Below are positions 20,993 through 30,778 of a DNA stretch of 64,000 bases, one piece after another (position 1 is the stretch's first letter; each line of letters starts with the position of its first letter). Where the stretch lies: assembly GCA_020629545.1 (NCBI GenBank), contig JAHDDC010000001.1, positions 62,001 to 126,000 of the forward strand, in the 5' to 3' direction. Under the pieces are notes generated by a model. That model did no database searches. It had not been told where the DNA came from and was given only the letters and a program-made list of their open reading frames with translations. The position numbers and the translations under genes were made by a program. Origin of the DNA: Hellea sp. (GTDB taxonomy: Bacteria > Pseudomonadota > Alphaproteobacteria > Caulobacterales > Maricaulaceae).

Positions 20993-22404
20993 GAAACCTC
21001 AAAAGAATAGAAAATAAAGTTTCCATCTCGGTTGATCATGAATGTAACATCCAAGCCATTTTCATCGGCGTCGGATATCGCATCTTCAAATGCTTGAGGT
21101 GTCACAACATCTTCAAAGTTGACTTGTTCGATAATGTCTCCAGGTAGAAGTTTACCCGCAGCAGGGCTCTTTGAGCTAACTCGAGTGACACGAACGCCCT
21201 GAGTTTCAGATTTCACTTTATGATCTTTACGGACAGCGTCAGATAAGGCTTCAACTGAGATACCCATAACGTCCTTATCCGCCATATCTGGGTCTTCTTT
21301 ATCCCCTTTGAGATTATCCTTGGTCACTTTTTCTTTCAAGCGATCAGGTGTTACTGATACGATCTTAGTTCGTTTCTTTCGCAAGACCTCGATGTCGACG
21401 GCTTCGCCAATTTTAGTCTCAGCTATTATCCGAAACAGAGCGCGTTCACTGGGAACATCAGTATCTCCGACTTTCAGAATAACGTCACCGACTTTCAGCC
21501 CGCCTTTATCCGCTGGTGTATCTTTTTTTACCCGCGTTATGATAGCGCCTTTGGGAGCGTCAAATTTCAGGGTCTTGGCTAGTTTACGATCAACCTCTTG
21601 AACCCGAATACCAATAGTTGCGCGGCGTGTCTCTCCGTACTCACGAAGCTGATCAATGACCGACTCTGCCAGGTCAGCCGGAATTGAAAAACTAATACCA
21701 ACACTTCCGCCGGTCGGTGATAAAATTGCTGTATTAACACCTATGACTTCGCCGTCCATATTAAACATTGGACCGCCAGAATTCCCTTTATTGATCGCTA
21801 CGTCTGTTTGAATAAAATCATCATATGCGCCGTGATTGATTGATCTGTTTCGAGCTGAAACGATCCCTGCAGATACCGACCCACCATAACCAAAGGGATT
21901 CCCGATCGCCATCACCCACTCACCGACTTCAATCGCATCGGAATCACCAAAATTTACAGATGGAAACGGTTCCTCATCCTCAATTTTTAAGAGCGCCAGG
22001 TCGGTTGAAGGATCACGCCCCAAAAGCTCGGCATCAAAAGTTTCACCGTCGGGGAAAATCACTTCGATAACATCCGCGCCTTCTATGACGTGATTATTGG
22101 TTACAACATAGCCTTCGCCGTCAATAACAAAACCAGACCCGAGAGACTTTGAGACCCGGCTTTGCCCATTATCTTTGTTGAAAAAATCGTTGAAACCCTC
22201 AAGAGGAGATCCCTCTGGATAAAGGGGAACAACGGATGACACCTCAATATTTTGAGCTGTAGAGATATTTACGACTGCTGGACTTAGCGCCTTGGTTAGC
22301 TCCGTAAACCCATCTGGAACGCCACGTGCATCTGCGACTTGGAAGGATAAAAGGTATCCGGCGGCAAAGACCGGGAGAAAAAATGCTTTTAGAGACGGCT
22401 TCAT
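20989..22404 (-). CDS. degP: Do family periplasmic serine protease (DegP/HtrA)
   Basis: 471 residues. A signal peptide (about 1-26) is followed by a trypsin-like domain with His105 (TNNHVIEGA), Asp135 (STDLALLKI) and Ser209 (GNSGGPMF), then two PDZ domains (about 240-340 and 375-465). It degrades or refolds damaged envelope proteins. It is last in the hflK-hflC-DUF2065-degP cluster, a common alphaproteobacterial arrangement. A 79-bp gap precedes it, so it may also have its own promoter. Confidence 0.93.
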   Translation of the reverse strand: MKPSLKAFFLPVFAAGYLLSFQVADARGVPDGFTELTKALSPAVVNISTAQNIEVSSVVPLYPEGSPLEGFNDFFNKDNGQSRVSKSLGSGFVIDGEGYVVTNNHVIEGADVIEVIFPDGETFDAELLGRDPSTDLALLKIEDEEPFPSVNFGDSDAIEVGEWVMAIGNPFGYGGSVSAGIVSARNRSINHGAYDDFIQTDVAINKGNSGGPMFNMDGEVIGVNTAILSPTGGSVGISFSIPADLAESVIDQLREYGETRRATIGIRVQEVDRKLAKTLKFDAPKGAIITRVKKDTPADKGGLKVGDVILKVGDTDVPSERALFRIIAETKIGEAVDIEVLRKKRTKIVSVTPDRLKEKVTKDNLKGDKEDPDMADKDVMGISVEALSDAVRKDHKVKSETQGVRVTRVSSKSPAAGKLLPGDIIEQVNFEDVVTPQAFEDAISDADENGLDVTFMINRDGNFIFYSFEVS

Positions 22405-22483
22405 ATGGCTTTAATATCCTGTTTCGAGCGCTTTCAAAAGCACATTACTATGAAAAGTCTTTCACATATATTGCGAAGCTCAC

Positions 22484-22690
22484 CTAAAGCGCAGATATTT
22501 TTATGCCGGCTACAATCATAACCACGCCGAGCGCGACTGAAAACAGACCGGCTTTATGTAATGTGCCGTCTGGCATGGAAAATATCTGCCTGTACATTTC
22601 TCGCATTTGAGAGGGGTAAACAGCCCAGATGGCGCCTTCAAGAGCGAAAGCACCACCTATTGCGATCAATGAAATCGTGGCCAGATTCAC
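22484..22690 (-). CDS. DUF2065 family small membrane protein
   Basis: 68 residues with two membrane helices (about 5-25 and 45-65) around a short SQMREMYRQIFSMPD loop, the recognisable pattern of DUF2065 (YjeT-like). It begins 8 bp after hflC and is probably co-transcribed. The function is unknown; constant linkage with hflKC suggests a role around that complex. Confidence 0.85.
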   Translation of the reverse strand: MNLATISLIAIGGAFALEGAIWAVYPSQMREMYRQIFSMPDGTLHKAGLFSVALGVVMIVAGIKISAL

Positions 22691-22698
22691 TAGCTAGC

Positions 22699-23583
22699 CT
22701 ATTGATCCTTATCCAGATAGCCTAGAAGATCACCTTCGGAAGACATGACATAAGTTGAGTTTTTCCCAAATCCCTTTTTAAGAGCTTCCATCGAGCGATA
22801 AAATTCGAAAAAATCAGGATCTTGGTTATAGGCGTCAGCATATATTCGGTTTCGTTCTCCGTCGCCTTCACCTTTTGTTTTCTCAGCCTCTTCTCTTGCC
22901 TTAGCAACGATAACAGTTGCACGTCGTACAGCATCGTTTTCAATTTTGCGTGCTTCTTCTCGCCCCTGCTCCCTTAACAGAGCGGCTTCTTTCATCCGGT
23001 CAGCTTCCATTCTACCAAAAACAGATTGCGCGACCTCTTGCGGATAGTCAGCACGCTTGATACGGACATCAATGACTTCAATCCCATAGTCTTCATCAAT
23101 AGCTTTCTTATTGGCAGCATCTTGGATTTCTTGCATTAACTCAGCACGACGACCCGCAACGATCGTTTGTGTGTCCACTTTACCCAATGAGTCACGCAGC
23201 GACGATTCCACAACCGGCTTATACCGGTCACGAAGGCGATCTTCCGTTCGGAAAGTCTTGTAGAACTGCAATGGATCTGTGATCCGGTAACGAACAAAAG
23301 CATCGACGAGAAGTGGATTTGAATCGATATCCCGGATCCGAACCGGATCAAAGTCTAGATCAAGGTTACGTCGCTCTAGCCGAACTACACTTTCCCAAGG
23401 CAGTTTGAACTTTAACCCAGCTTCGGCACCTTTGGGAGTTCCGTCCCATTGATTAACGGTCCGTTTATACTCACCGAATTGAAGGATTAGAGCTTGCTCA
23501 CGTTCATCAACAATATAGGTACAAAGGATGGCTATGAACGCAAAAATTGCGATAATTATTCCAGGAATAATGGGCTTTTTCAT
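22699..23583 (-). CDS. hflC: protease modulator HflC
   Basis: 294 residues. One N-terminal membrane helix (about 5-24), an SPFH/band-7 domain (VDEREQALILQFGE onward), then a charged coiled coil (KAREEAEKTKGEG) and the NQDPDFFEFYRSMEAL region typical of HflC. With HflK it forms a cage in the membrane around FtsH and modulates its proteolysis. It starts 9 bp after hflK. Confidence 0.95.
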   Translation of the reverse strand: MKKPIIPGIIIAIFAFIAILCTYIVDEREQALILQFGEYKRTVNQWDGTPKGAEAGLKFKLPWESVVRLERRNLDLDFDPVRIRDIDSNPLLVDAFVRYRITDPLQFYKTFRTEDRLRDRYKPVVESSLRDSLGKVDTQTIVAGRRAELMQEIQDAANKKAIDEDYGIEVIDVRIKRADYPQEVAQSVFGRMEADRMKEAALLREQGREEARKIENDAVRRATVIVAKAREEAEKTKGEGDGERNRIYADAYNQDPDFFEFYRSMEALKKGFGKNSTYVMSSEGDLLGYLDKDQ

Positions 23584-23592
23584 CGTCGACTC

Positions 23593-24717
23593 CTACTGCT
23601 TCTTCTTCAGTTGATCGAGCGGAAGATAGGGCACAACGCCTGATCCACTTGAATCATCCAGAATAATTTTCTCGGCATCGCCGTAAACTTCTTCCATAGT
23701 TTCCAAATACATGCGCTGACGCGTCACGCGCGGCGCGCGTTTGTACTCTTCATAAATTGACGTAAAGCGCGATGCATCACCTGCAGAGTCCGCAATCACT
23801 TTTTCTTTATAACCACGAGCCTCTTGAATTAGTTTGTCAGCGTCAGCATTGGCTTTTGGGATTAGTTGATTCTCTTTCTCTCGGGCTTTCAAAATAGCTT
23901 GCTCCGCTTCCTGCTTGGCGGCAACAACGGCCAAGAAGGCTGCTTCTACCTGTTTTGGCTCCTGCGATTCCTTAATCTCGACTTGAGACACTGTAACACC
24001 GGCTTCATATTCATCGAGCATTTGTTGCATCAAGGCCTGAACCTGCGCAGCGACAGCGTCACGTTCATCAGTGATCAGCGGTTCAAGTTCAGTTTTACCA
24101 ACGACTTCGCGCATTGCACTTTCAGCCACATCGCTAACCGCCTGTGGCACATTTTCGAGGTTAAAGAGGTAGTCGGATGAGTTCTTAACCCGCCAAAGAA
24201 TGTTATATGCTATACGAACAATATTCTCGTCACTGGTCAGCATCAGGTTTTCTTTGCGCGCGCCAATAGTGATATTTCTTTCATCGGTAACATCGACCAG
24301 CTCTTTACGCTCGATCGGATCCGGCAATTTCAAATGGATACCCGGAGCTGACGTTCGAGAATACTCGCCGAAACGAAGTACAACAGCTTCCTGGTTCTGA
24401 TCGACCGTGTAAAAACAGGAGAATAATAACATTAATAGCCCGACGATTACGAACAGTCCAAAAGGCCCTACGCGGCCCAAGGATCCGCCGCCTCTGCCCC
24501 CGCGGCCTGGGCCGCCTGAACCTCTTTTGGAACCTCCCGCACCAAATCGGTCTTTAAAATCCTGAATGACTTTTTCTGAGTTAGTCGCACCAGAAGGACG
24601 CGGGCGCGGACCTTGGTTTCCCTGGTTGCCTTGACCCCAAGGTGACTTGCCGCCACCTGAACCGCCATTTCCGGAACCTCCGGAGCCGCTACCCCATGGG
24701 CTCTTATTCTTTGACAT
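23593..24717 (-). CDS. hflK: FtsH protease activity modulator HflK
   Basis: 374 residues. The first 80 residues are Gly/Ser/Pro-rich (several GGSGG-like repeats), followed by a membrane helix (about 86-106), the SPFH domain (YTVDQNQEAVVLRFGEYS) and a coiled coil rich in Ala, Glu and Lys. It is the partner of HflC. ATG 24717 has GGAG upstream at a 5-base spacing. The first gene of the cluster, it follows folA by 63 bp. Confidence 0.95.
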   Translation of the reverse strand: MSKNKSPWGSGSGGSGNGGSGGGKSPWGQGNQGNQGPRPRPSGATNSEKVIQDFKDRFGAGGSKRGSGGPGRGGRGGGSLGRVGPFGLFVIVGLLMLLFSCFYTVDQNQEAVVLRFGEYSRTSAPGIHLKLPDPIERKELVDVTDERNITIGARKENLMLTSDENIVRIAYNILWRVKNSSDYLFNLENVPQAVSDVAESAMREVVGKTELEPLITDERDAVAAQVQALMQQMLDEYEAGVTVSQVEIKESQEPKQVEAAFLAVVAAKQEAEQAILKAREKENQLIPKANADADKLIQEARGYKEKVIADSAGDASRFTSIYEEYKRAPRVTRQRMYLETMEEVYGDAEKIILDDSSGSGVVPYLPLDQLKKKQ

Positions 24718-24780
24718 AATGTCTCCGCTAAACTGATTTTCTCTAATGTGGCGTGACCCCGCCTTTATATCAAGAGCTAG

Positions 24781-25314
24781 TTATGCAATTCGCTTCAAAT
24801 TCATTCGATCATAAATTCGAATTGTGTAATCAAAATCGTCCTTGGGGCCAGCAACAACGAATTTCTCCTCAGACAACTTCCAAGCATCCGGACTAATTTC
24901 AGGAAAATATGCGTCGCCTTTTAGGTCCACATGAACATCTGTCACATAAAGCCTGTCGCAATAGGGCATAAGCGTTTCATATAATCCGGCTCCGCCGGTT
25001 ACCATGACCTCTTTGACATCAGTTTCTCCGGCAATTTCAAATCCTCGCCCCACAAGCTCACGTATTGAATTGAATATTTCAGCTGGCGGTGACATATAAT
25101 TTTCGTTCCGGCTCAGAACTAAATTGGGTCGGCCAGGCAATGGAAAGGGCAATCCTTCCCAAGTCACGCGCCCCATTAACACCGGTTTGTTCAACGTCGT
25201 TTTTTTAAAAAACTGAAGATCAGAAGAGATATGCCAAGGCAAGCCGCCGTCAATGCCAATCACATTATTCCGGGACTTCGCCACTATGGCTGATAATTTA
25301 GGGAATCTACGCAT
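24781..25314 (-). CDS. folA: dihydrofolate reductase
   Basis: 177 residues. The family landmarks are present: IAKS/VIGIDGGLPWHISSDLQFF (substrate and Met20-loop region), VLMGRVTWEGL, LPGRPNLVLSR (NADPH site) and VTGGAGLYETLMPYCDRLYVT. It reduces dihydrofolate to tetrahydrofolate. It lies upstream of hflK on the same strand. In several alphaproteobacteria folA neighbours hflK or thyA; no thyA is seen here. Its start faces a divergent membrane gene closely. Confidence 0.94.
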   Translation of the reverse strand: MRRFPKLSAIVAKSRNNVIGIDGGLPWHISSDLQFFKKTTLNKPVLMGRVTWEGLPFPLPGRPNLVLSRNENYMSPPAEIFNSIRELVGRGFEIAGETDVKEVMVTGGAGLYETLMPYCDRLYVTDVHVDLKGDAYFPEISPDAWKLSEEKFVVAGPKDDFDYTIRIYDRMNLKRIA

Positions 25315-25360
25315 AAGGATTATGGGTTACACAAGCAAATCGAATTCGTATAGTCGTGAC

Positions 25361-25894
25361 ATGACTCAAACCACTCAAAACCCATCTTTTCGGCTAACTC
25401 CGTGGGCTATTTTCATTACGCTTTTCTATGTATTGCTTATACCTTTCATAAATTGGTCATTTACATGGGCCCCAATGTGGGAAGTTTTCCCAGATTGGGC
25501 CTTTAACCCTGTAACAATCGTAACGGGGTTAGTCCTTGTCGTTCGCGATTTTGCACAGCGCGCGATTGGTCATTGGGTTTTACTCGCGATGTTAATCGCC
25601 CTTGTATTAACAGCTTGGCTCGCTGGACCAGAGCTCGCCATGGCCAGCGGGTTGGCATTTTTCATCTCGGAAATAGTGGATTGGGCAATGTTCACATTCA
25701 CCAAATACAGGCTTTCGACGCGCGTATTATTGTCGTCCGCATTTGCGGCTCCAATAGATACCTCAGTCTTTCTAGCTATGGCTGAGAAAATCAGACCCGA
25801 TCATTTTACTATGCCAAATGTGACGATGTCGATCATCGGTAAAATGACTGGAGCTTTGGTTATTTGGTACTTGCTTCGGCTGTCGAAGCGATAG
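25361..25894 (+). CDS. VUT family transporter (probable queuosine precursor transporter)
   Basis: 177 residues from ATG 25361. An ATG at 25322 is an alternative, with AAGGA only two bases before it; neither start has an ideal ribosome site. Five to six membrane helices are visible, with FFISEIVDWAMFTF and FAAPIDTSVFLAM, resembling the VUT/YhhQ family, which in E. coli brings preQ0/preQ1 into the cell. The presence of queF 13 kb away supports a queuosine link, but that is inference. The 3' end overlaps the convergent tatC by 35 bp. Confidence 0.78.
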   Translation: MTQTTQNPSFRLTPWAIFITLFYVLLIPFINWSFTWAPMWEVFPDWAFNPVTIVTGLVLVVRDFAQRAIGHWVLLAMLIALVLTAWLAGPELAMASGLAFFISEIVDWAMFTFTKYRLSTRVLLSSAFAAPIDTSVFLAMAEKIRPDHFTMPNVTMSIIGKMTGALVIWYLLRLSKR

Positions 25895-26699
25895 TCTTAT
25901 CTGACTTTTTCTCAAGCAATGAAACAGATATTATTGAAATTTCATATAAGAGATAGATAGCACCGCCCAGAACGATTTGAGTCACAGGGTCAGGCGGCGT
26001 AACAAAAGCTGCAAATAAAGCTATACCGACAATCGCGTATCGACGGCCTTTTCGAAGGGTATTTGACCCAACAATTCCAGCTCGCCCCAATAAAGACAAA
26101 ATCACTGGAAGCTGAAACGACAGACCAAAGGCGATAAATAACGTCATGGCCAGTTTCAAAAACTCGCTAATCCTCGGGAGTAATTGCACATCACTGTTAA
26201 CGGTCATACCGAATGCAAAGCTCAATACATATGGAAATATAAACTTGAACACCATTGCGGCACCCAATGAAAAAAGTATCGGAGAGATGATTAGGTAAGG
26301 TAGAAAAGCCCCACGTTCATTTTTGTAAAGTCCTGGGGCGATAAATTTGTACAATTGATAAGCAAAGACAGGAAATGACAAAATAATTCCGCCAAAAATA
26401 GCCAGCCGTATTTTAACAAAAAACTGTTCGAGGGGCTGTGTCGCGATCACTTGCGTTTCAATCAAAGGCTTTCCGGTTTCAGCAAGCTCTGCATTAATCT
26501 TGGCAACTGATTCATATAGTGGCGAAAGCAGAAACGACTCGATCCAAGGTAAAAAGGGAATAACAATAACGCATCCCACGATCAGACCGATAAGGCATTT
26601 AATTAACCGAGACCGTAGCTCATTAAGATGCTCAAGCAAGGGCGCTTTGCTTTGTTCTATTTCATCTGCTTCAGATGTTATCTTCGGTGTTTCGGTCAC
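25860..26699 (-). CDS. tatC: Sec-independent protein translocase TatC
   Basis: 279 residues, six membrane helices. The N-terminal LLEHLNELRSRLIKC (HLxELRxR) motif and the FVTPPDPVTQIVLGG region are diagnostic. TatC recognises twin-arginine signal peptides of folded proteins. The start overlaps tatB by 4 bp, and it is the last gene of the long SPOR-to-tatC operon. Confidence 0.96.
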   Translation of the reverse strand: MTETPKITSEADEIEQSKAPLLEHLNELRSRLIKCLIGLIVGCVIVIPFLPWIESFLLSPLYESVAKINAELAETGKPLIETQVIATQPLEQFFVKIRLAIFGGIILSFPVFAYQLYKFIAPGLYKNERGAFLPYLIISPILFSLGAAMVFKFIFPYVLSFAFGMTVNSDVQLLPRISEFLKLAMTLFIAFGLSFQLPVILSLLGRAGIVGSNTLRKGRRYAIVGIALFAAFVTPPDPVTQIVLGGAIYLLYEISIISVSLLEKKSDKTIASTAEASTK

Positions 26700-27052
26700 G
26701 TCTCGTCCTTCAAGACGTTATCATTCCCAGAATCTGACTTGGGATTATTCAACGTTGTACCTTCGCGAATCTCCTCATCCAGTCGTCTCATATCTTCCTC
26801 AAATGCCTCATCAGACAAATTGGAAAGCTTACCCATTTTTTTTAATTCTTCAATTTCGCGCTTAAGCTCAGACATCTCAGCCGCCTCGCCCATTTCGTCA
26901 AATGCCGACTTGAATTCCTGACTCATAGCGCGAATTTGCGCCATAAAGCGTCCGACACGCTTCATAAGCTTGGGCAGATCTTTTGGGCCAACGACGATAA
27001 TGGCCAAAAAGGCCAGAATAATCATTTCCGCAAATCCTAATTGAGGGATCAT
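26696..27052 (-). CDS. tatB: Sec-independent protein translocase TatB
   Basis: 118 residues. A short N-terminal membrane helix (GFAEMIILAFLAIIVVGPKDLPKL) with the FxE and VxGPKxLP features of TatB is followed by an amphipathic helix and a charged, likely disordered tail. It lies 22 bp after tatA and overlaps tatC. Confidence 0.94.
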   Translation of the reverse strand: MIPQLGFAEMIILAFLAIIVVGPKDLPKLMKRVGRFMAQIRAMSQEFKSAFDEMGEAAEMSELKREIEELKKMGKLSNLSDEAFEEDMRRLDEEIREGTTLNNPKSDSGNDNVLKDET

Positions 27053-27074
27053 GGGTTACCCCAACGAAACTGGC

Positions 27075-27281
27075 TTAGCCTTTTTCGTCCTTCTTGGGTG
27101 TTACGTCGATAGCTTCGTCAACTGCATCTTTAGCGTCATCAACTTCATCTTTAAGACCTTTACGAAAACTCGTAATACCTTTCCCCATATCTCCCATGAT
27201 CGAAGATATTTTTCCTCGACCGCCAAAAAGCAATAAAAACAATGCTAATACGATCAATAGTTGCCATGGACTAGCAAACAT
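27075..27281 (-). CDS. tatA: Sec-independent protein translocase TatA
   Basis: 68 residues. The N-terminal helix ([21 protein letters not shown]), followed by an amphipathic helix with [15 protein letters not shown], is the standard TatA pattern. It oligomerises into the export path for folded proteins. It starts 68 bp after scpB. Confidence 0.95.
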   Translation of the reverse strand: MFASPWQLLIVLALFLLLFGGRGKISSIMGDMGKGITSFRKGLKDEVDDAKDAVDEAIDVTPKKDEKG

Positions 27282-27349
27282 AAAACTTCCTCACAATTTC
27301 GCAGCTTTCGTACCTCGCGAAGGGGCTCTATACAAGCTGCAATATCAAA

Positions 27350-28081
27350 TCACTCGGCTTCCTCATCTCCCAGAAAGTCTTCAAAGAACTCAGGTTCGTC
27401 GCTATCGTCAAGCGGATCCTCGTCTTCCGTTAGCTCATCTGGCATAATCGGGGACGGCATTTCAAAGTCTTTTGGCAGACGCGGATCCAATAGCCCCGCG
27501 GCCTTAAGATCATCTCTACCCGGTAAATCTGTAATATTTTCTAAATTGAAGTGTGCTAAAAAGTCATCAGTCGTTCCATAGGTCACAGGTCTACCCGGCG
27601 TACGGCGACGGCCTCGCAGTCTAACCCAGCCTAGTTCCATCAAAACATCAAGTGTCCCCTTGGAAACGGCAACCCCTCTAACATCTTCAATTTCGGCGCG
27701 CGTAACCGGTTGGTGATAGGCAATAATCGCTAATGTTTCGAGCGCCGCTCGCGACAATTTTCGCGGGGTTTCTTTGATATCAACTAAATGTGGTTCGAGA
27801 TCAGACGCTGTTTGAAACCGCCATCGCTTTGCAACATTAACCAGATTGACGCCCCGGCCCGCATAATCCCGTTGCAAACGCGCCAACAAAGCTGAAACAT
27901 CTGCATCATCGGGCATGCGTTCTCTAAGCGTTTCTATATCAATTGGCTCAACAGCGGCAAATAACAGGGCCTCCAACAAGCGCAACTCCTGTTCGATTTC
28001 CGTTTTGCCTTTTAAACGTTCTGTCAAATCAACGACATCAGCCTCAATTCCTGCCGCTGCTTTTTCAACCCGATTGGTCAT
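27350..28081 (-). CDS. scpB: segregation and condensation protein ScpB
   Basis: 243 residues. Two winged-helix domains are present (about 20-180), with RAALETLAIIAYHQPVTRAEIE, GRRRTPGRPVTYGTT and DFLAHFNLENITDLPG, all typical of ScpB. An acidic C-terminal tail of about 35 residues follows. It binds ScpA and SMC to condense chromosomes. It begins 7 bp after scpA. Confidence 0.95.
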   Translation of the reverse strand: MTNRVEKAAAGIEADVVDLTERLKGKTEIEQELRLLEALLFAAVEPIDIETLRERMPDDADVSALLARLQRDYAGRGVNLVNVAKRWRFQTASDLEPHLVDIKETPRKLSRAALETLAIIAYHQPVTRAEIEDVRGVAVSKGTLDVLMELGWVRLRGRRRTPGRPVTYGTTDDFLAHFNLENITDLPGRDDLKAAGLLDPRLPKDFEMPSPIMPDELTEDEDPLDDSDEPEFFEDFLGDEEAE

Positions 28082-28088
28082 AACTCGC

Positions 28089-28931
28089 CTATTCTTCCTC
28101 TGTCAGATCGGTATTTCGCGATCCTGTGGTTTTGCGCACATAAATTGGTTTAAATGTTCCGGATTGCCTAATTTCCAGCTCCCCTAACTTGGCTAGCTCC
28201 AGCCCAGCGACCAGAGAGCTGGCCCGGATTGAAGATGACGGAATATCTTCTGTCAACTCACCTTTAGAGGGCAAAATAGATTCAAGCGATGTCCAGTCTG
28301 ATGGACTGTCGATACCAACATTCAATAATGCCCGCCTCAGCCGTATACGCGCTTCATCCAAAGACATCACAAGAGGTTTTGGAACCTTAATATTTCGAAT
28401 TGCCGCCTTTGAGCGGCTTTGGCCATAAGCCTGCAATATGTCAAATATGGTAGCTTCCCAAAGCGGCGTCGTCCTGGACCGTAGGCCTTCAGGGTTTCCG
28501 CGTTTGAACACTTGCTGACCCACTTGTGGCAAGCGAAACAATCCATCAGCAGCGCGACGCATACCTTCAAGTCTTTGGAGACGAAATGCCAAATGAGCTG
28601 CCAGCTCGTCCGCTTCGGGCATCATTTCTTCACCCTCTTCGCGCGGCAAAATCAACCGAGACTTCAAGTAAGCAAGCCAAGCCGCCATCACCAGATAATC
28701 AGCAGCCAGTTCAATGCGAAGGTCCGTCGCGGATTTGATAAAGGCTAAATATTGCTCTGATAGCTCCAAAATTGAAATTCGGGCTATATCAACCTTTTGC
28801 TGACGCGCCAGTTCGAGCAAAAGGTGTAGTGGTCCTTCATACCCAGTAATATCCAGAATCAATCCCGAGCCAATATCAGCGGCATCGTCAGCAGCCTCGA
28901 ACCTTAGGTCTTCTGCAAAATCATCGCTCAT
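28089..28931 (-). CDS. scpA: segregation and condensation protein ScpA
   Basis: 280 residues. The kleisin N-terminus (GYEGPLHLLLELARQQKVDI), the YLVMAAWLAYLKSRLILP helix and the C-terminal winged helix are visible. It bridges the SMC heads with ScpB. It overlaps nagZ by 4 bp (ATGA). Confidence 0.95.
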   Translation of the reverse strand: MSDDFAEDLRFEAADDAADIGSGLILDITGYEGPLHLLLELARQQKVDIARISILELSEQYLAFIKSATDLRIELAADYLVMAAWLAYLKSRLILPREEGEEMMPEADELAAHLAFRLQRLEGMRRAADGLFRLPQVGQQVFKRGNPEGLRSRTTPLWEATIFDILQAYGQSRSKAAIRNIKVPKPLVMSLDEARIRLRRALLNVGIDSPSDWTSLESILPSKGELTEDIPSSSIRASSLVAGLELAKLGELEIRQSGTFKPIYVRKTTGSRNTDLTEEE

Positions 28932-29947
28932 GCCGCGCGGCTTCCCAGATCAATTAATTCGAGATATTCATTAAACGCAGCATCATAATCGAATTCTCTC
29001 GGGTCCTCAGCGCAGAGTTCGGCCATTCTGGCGCGTTGTAACGGCTTTCCATCTAGATACCGGCTTCCTTTGGCGACTTCTACCATGGCGGGCAATTTCC
29101 CAGAACATTGCAAAGCAATATCGCACCCTGCTGTCAGTGCTTTTCTTGTAATCGTCGTCAGATCGCCTGACAACGCTTTCATGTCCAAATCATCGCTCAT
29201 CAACAACCCGTCATAATTCATCCGGTTGCGAATAAAACTGATACATTTTTTTGAAAGGGTCACCGGGGTTTTGCTATCAATGCTTTCGACTATCAAGTGA
29301 GCTGTCATCGCCATCGGAGCGTGGTTGAGTTCGATAAAGGGTTTAAAGTCTGATGCCAGAAGTTTTGGAAGCCAATTTGTTATGAAAGGTAAGGCTTTGT
29401 GACTATCAACCGTTGCTCGGCCATGCCCAGGAATATGCTTTATGACCGGTGCAACACCTCCGGTCATAAGCCCCGCCATTGCTGGCTGCGCCAAGTCAAT
29501 AACGTCTTTCGCCGAGCTACCAAGCGCTCGATCGGAAATTATCGGATCAGCACCCTCCACAGGTATGTCCAAAACCGGAGAACAATTTGCTGTTATTCCA
29601 AGCGCTCTTAAGTCCGCAGCAATCAATCGATGATGCAAAAATACCGCACGTCTGATTTTCTTTGGACTTATATGGAACTGCGAAGTTACATGTCCAAGAC
29701 TTGGGTAATTATGCCAATGCGGCGGCTTCAACCGCTGTACTCGCCCGCCTTCTTGATCAATAAAAATCAAACAATTGCGCCCGACTACCTCTCTAAGAGA
29801 CTGCGTTAAAGCTGAAACCTGAGATGGCGTTTCAATGTTTCTGGAAAATAAAATAAAACCCCAAGGACGCGCATCCCGGAAAAATGTTTTTTCGGCAGCC
29901 GTCAGCTTCGGGCCTTGAAGACCATATATGACCGCCAAACTTCTCAT
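28928..29947 (-). CDS. nagZ: beta-N-acetylhexosaminidase NagZ
   Basis: 339 residues, GH3 family. IDQEGGRVQRLKPP is the substrate-binding strand, KHIPGHGRATVDSHKALP the loop with the catalytic His, and SDDLDMKAL carries the nucleophile Asp. The usual KHFPGHG has Ile for Phe here. It removes GlcNAc from anhydro-muropeptides in the cytoplasm for wall recycling. It overlaps scpA and the SPOR gene by 4 bp each. Confidence 0.94.
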   Translation of the reverse strand: MRSLAVIYGLQGPKLTAAEKTFFRDARPWGFILFSRNIETPSQVSALTQSLREVVGRNCLIFIDQEGGRVQRLKPPHWHNYPSLGHVTSQFHISPKKIRRAVFLHHRLIAADLRALGITANCSPVLDIPVEGADPIISDRALGSSAKDVIDLAQPAMAGLMTGGVAPVIKHIPGHGRATVDSHKALPFITNWLPKLLASDFKPFIELNHAPMAMTAHLIVESIDSKTPVTLSKKCISFIRNRMNYDGLLMSDDLDMKALSGDLTTITRKALTAGCDIALQCSGKLPAMVEVAKGSRYLDGKPLQRARMAELCAEDPREFDYDAAFNEYLELIDLGSRAA

Positions 29948-30678
29948 TTGGTCGCGATAAAACAGGTCTGATTGCGAGTTTTCAATTTTTCACAAATACG
30001 CGTCGCTGTTGCTTTGTCCGCGAGCCCCGCGAGGCGAAGGCGATAGAAAATACCTTTATTAGCTACTTCCGCCCGTTTTATATCGGCGTAGCTGCCGCGC
30101 GGCAAAATCGCCCCATGTGACTTTTGAATATTTGCCCAAGTGTCTTGGGCAGCAATCTGACTACGAAGAGATGCCAGCTGAATGACGTGTCGGCTATCGC
30201 CAACGGCGTTGGTTACCGGTGCGGGCGTAGGACGGGGATCCGGAACAGCAGTCGGCACAGGCCTAGACGTTTGATCCTGAGTGCTTGGCGCGGAGTCTTT
30301 GACTTCAATCGCCACTTCTCCAGGCCGCTTCAATGGCTTTTCCGCGCTTTCAACGATTTCTGCTGATCCATCTCCAGACTTACCGTTCATAGCTTCAAAG
30401 ATTTCCAAATCCTGATTTGGTGTTACCTCACCGCCGGCGTTATCGGGCTCTACTTTATATGGCGTGTTTTCCGCAATTATTTTTGGTGCGTCCGATCTAT
30501 CGCGAACTCCGGGTTGGTAAACCTTCAACAGAAAAATAAGCGCTGCGATCAAAAGAAGGACCAAAAGACCGAGAAGCCAGAGGCCTTTCCGGCTGGAATA
30601 ATCCTGAACATCAAACGGCACCAATTCCTCATCCGCATGCGGATCTGGACGGTAATAGTCATTCGGCTCTTGTGACAT
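29944..30678 (-). CDS. SPOR domain membrane protein
   Basis: 244 residues. A cytoplasmic N-terminus (1-31), one membrane helix (about 32-52), a Pro/Thr-rich periplasmic linker and a C-terminal SPOR domain (about 165-244; HVIQLASLRSQIAAQDTWANI and YRLRLAGLADKATATRICE). SPOR domains bind denuded glycan strands at the division septum. It is the first gene of the SPOR-nagZ-scpA-scpB-tatABC operon, and a CtrA-like box lies about 100 bp upstream. Confidence 0.9.
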   Translation of the reverse strand: MSQEPNDYYRPDPHADEELVPFDVQDYSSRKGLWLLGLLVLLLIAALIFLLKVYQPGVRDRSDAPKIIAENTPYKVEPDNAGGEVTPNQDLEIFEAMNGKSGDGSAEIVESAEKPLKRPGEVAIEVKDSAPSTQDQTSRPVPTAVPDPRPTPAPVTNAVGDSRHVIQLASLRSQIAAQDTWANIQKSHGAILPRGSYADIKRAEVANKGIFYRLRLAGLADKATATRICEKLKTRNQTCFIATK

Positions 30679-30778
30679 GACAATCCTCTATATGGCTACT
30701 GACACGAATCATAAGCCCGTGGCGTAGACTTCAATAATTTTGAGACAATTTCCAGTGACAGACGGTAACTTATGCCAG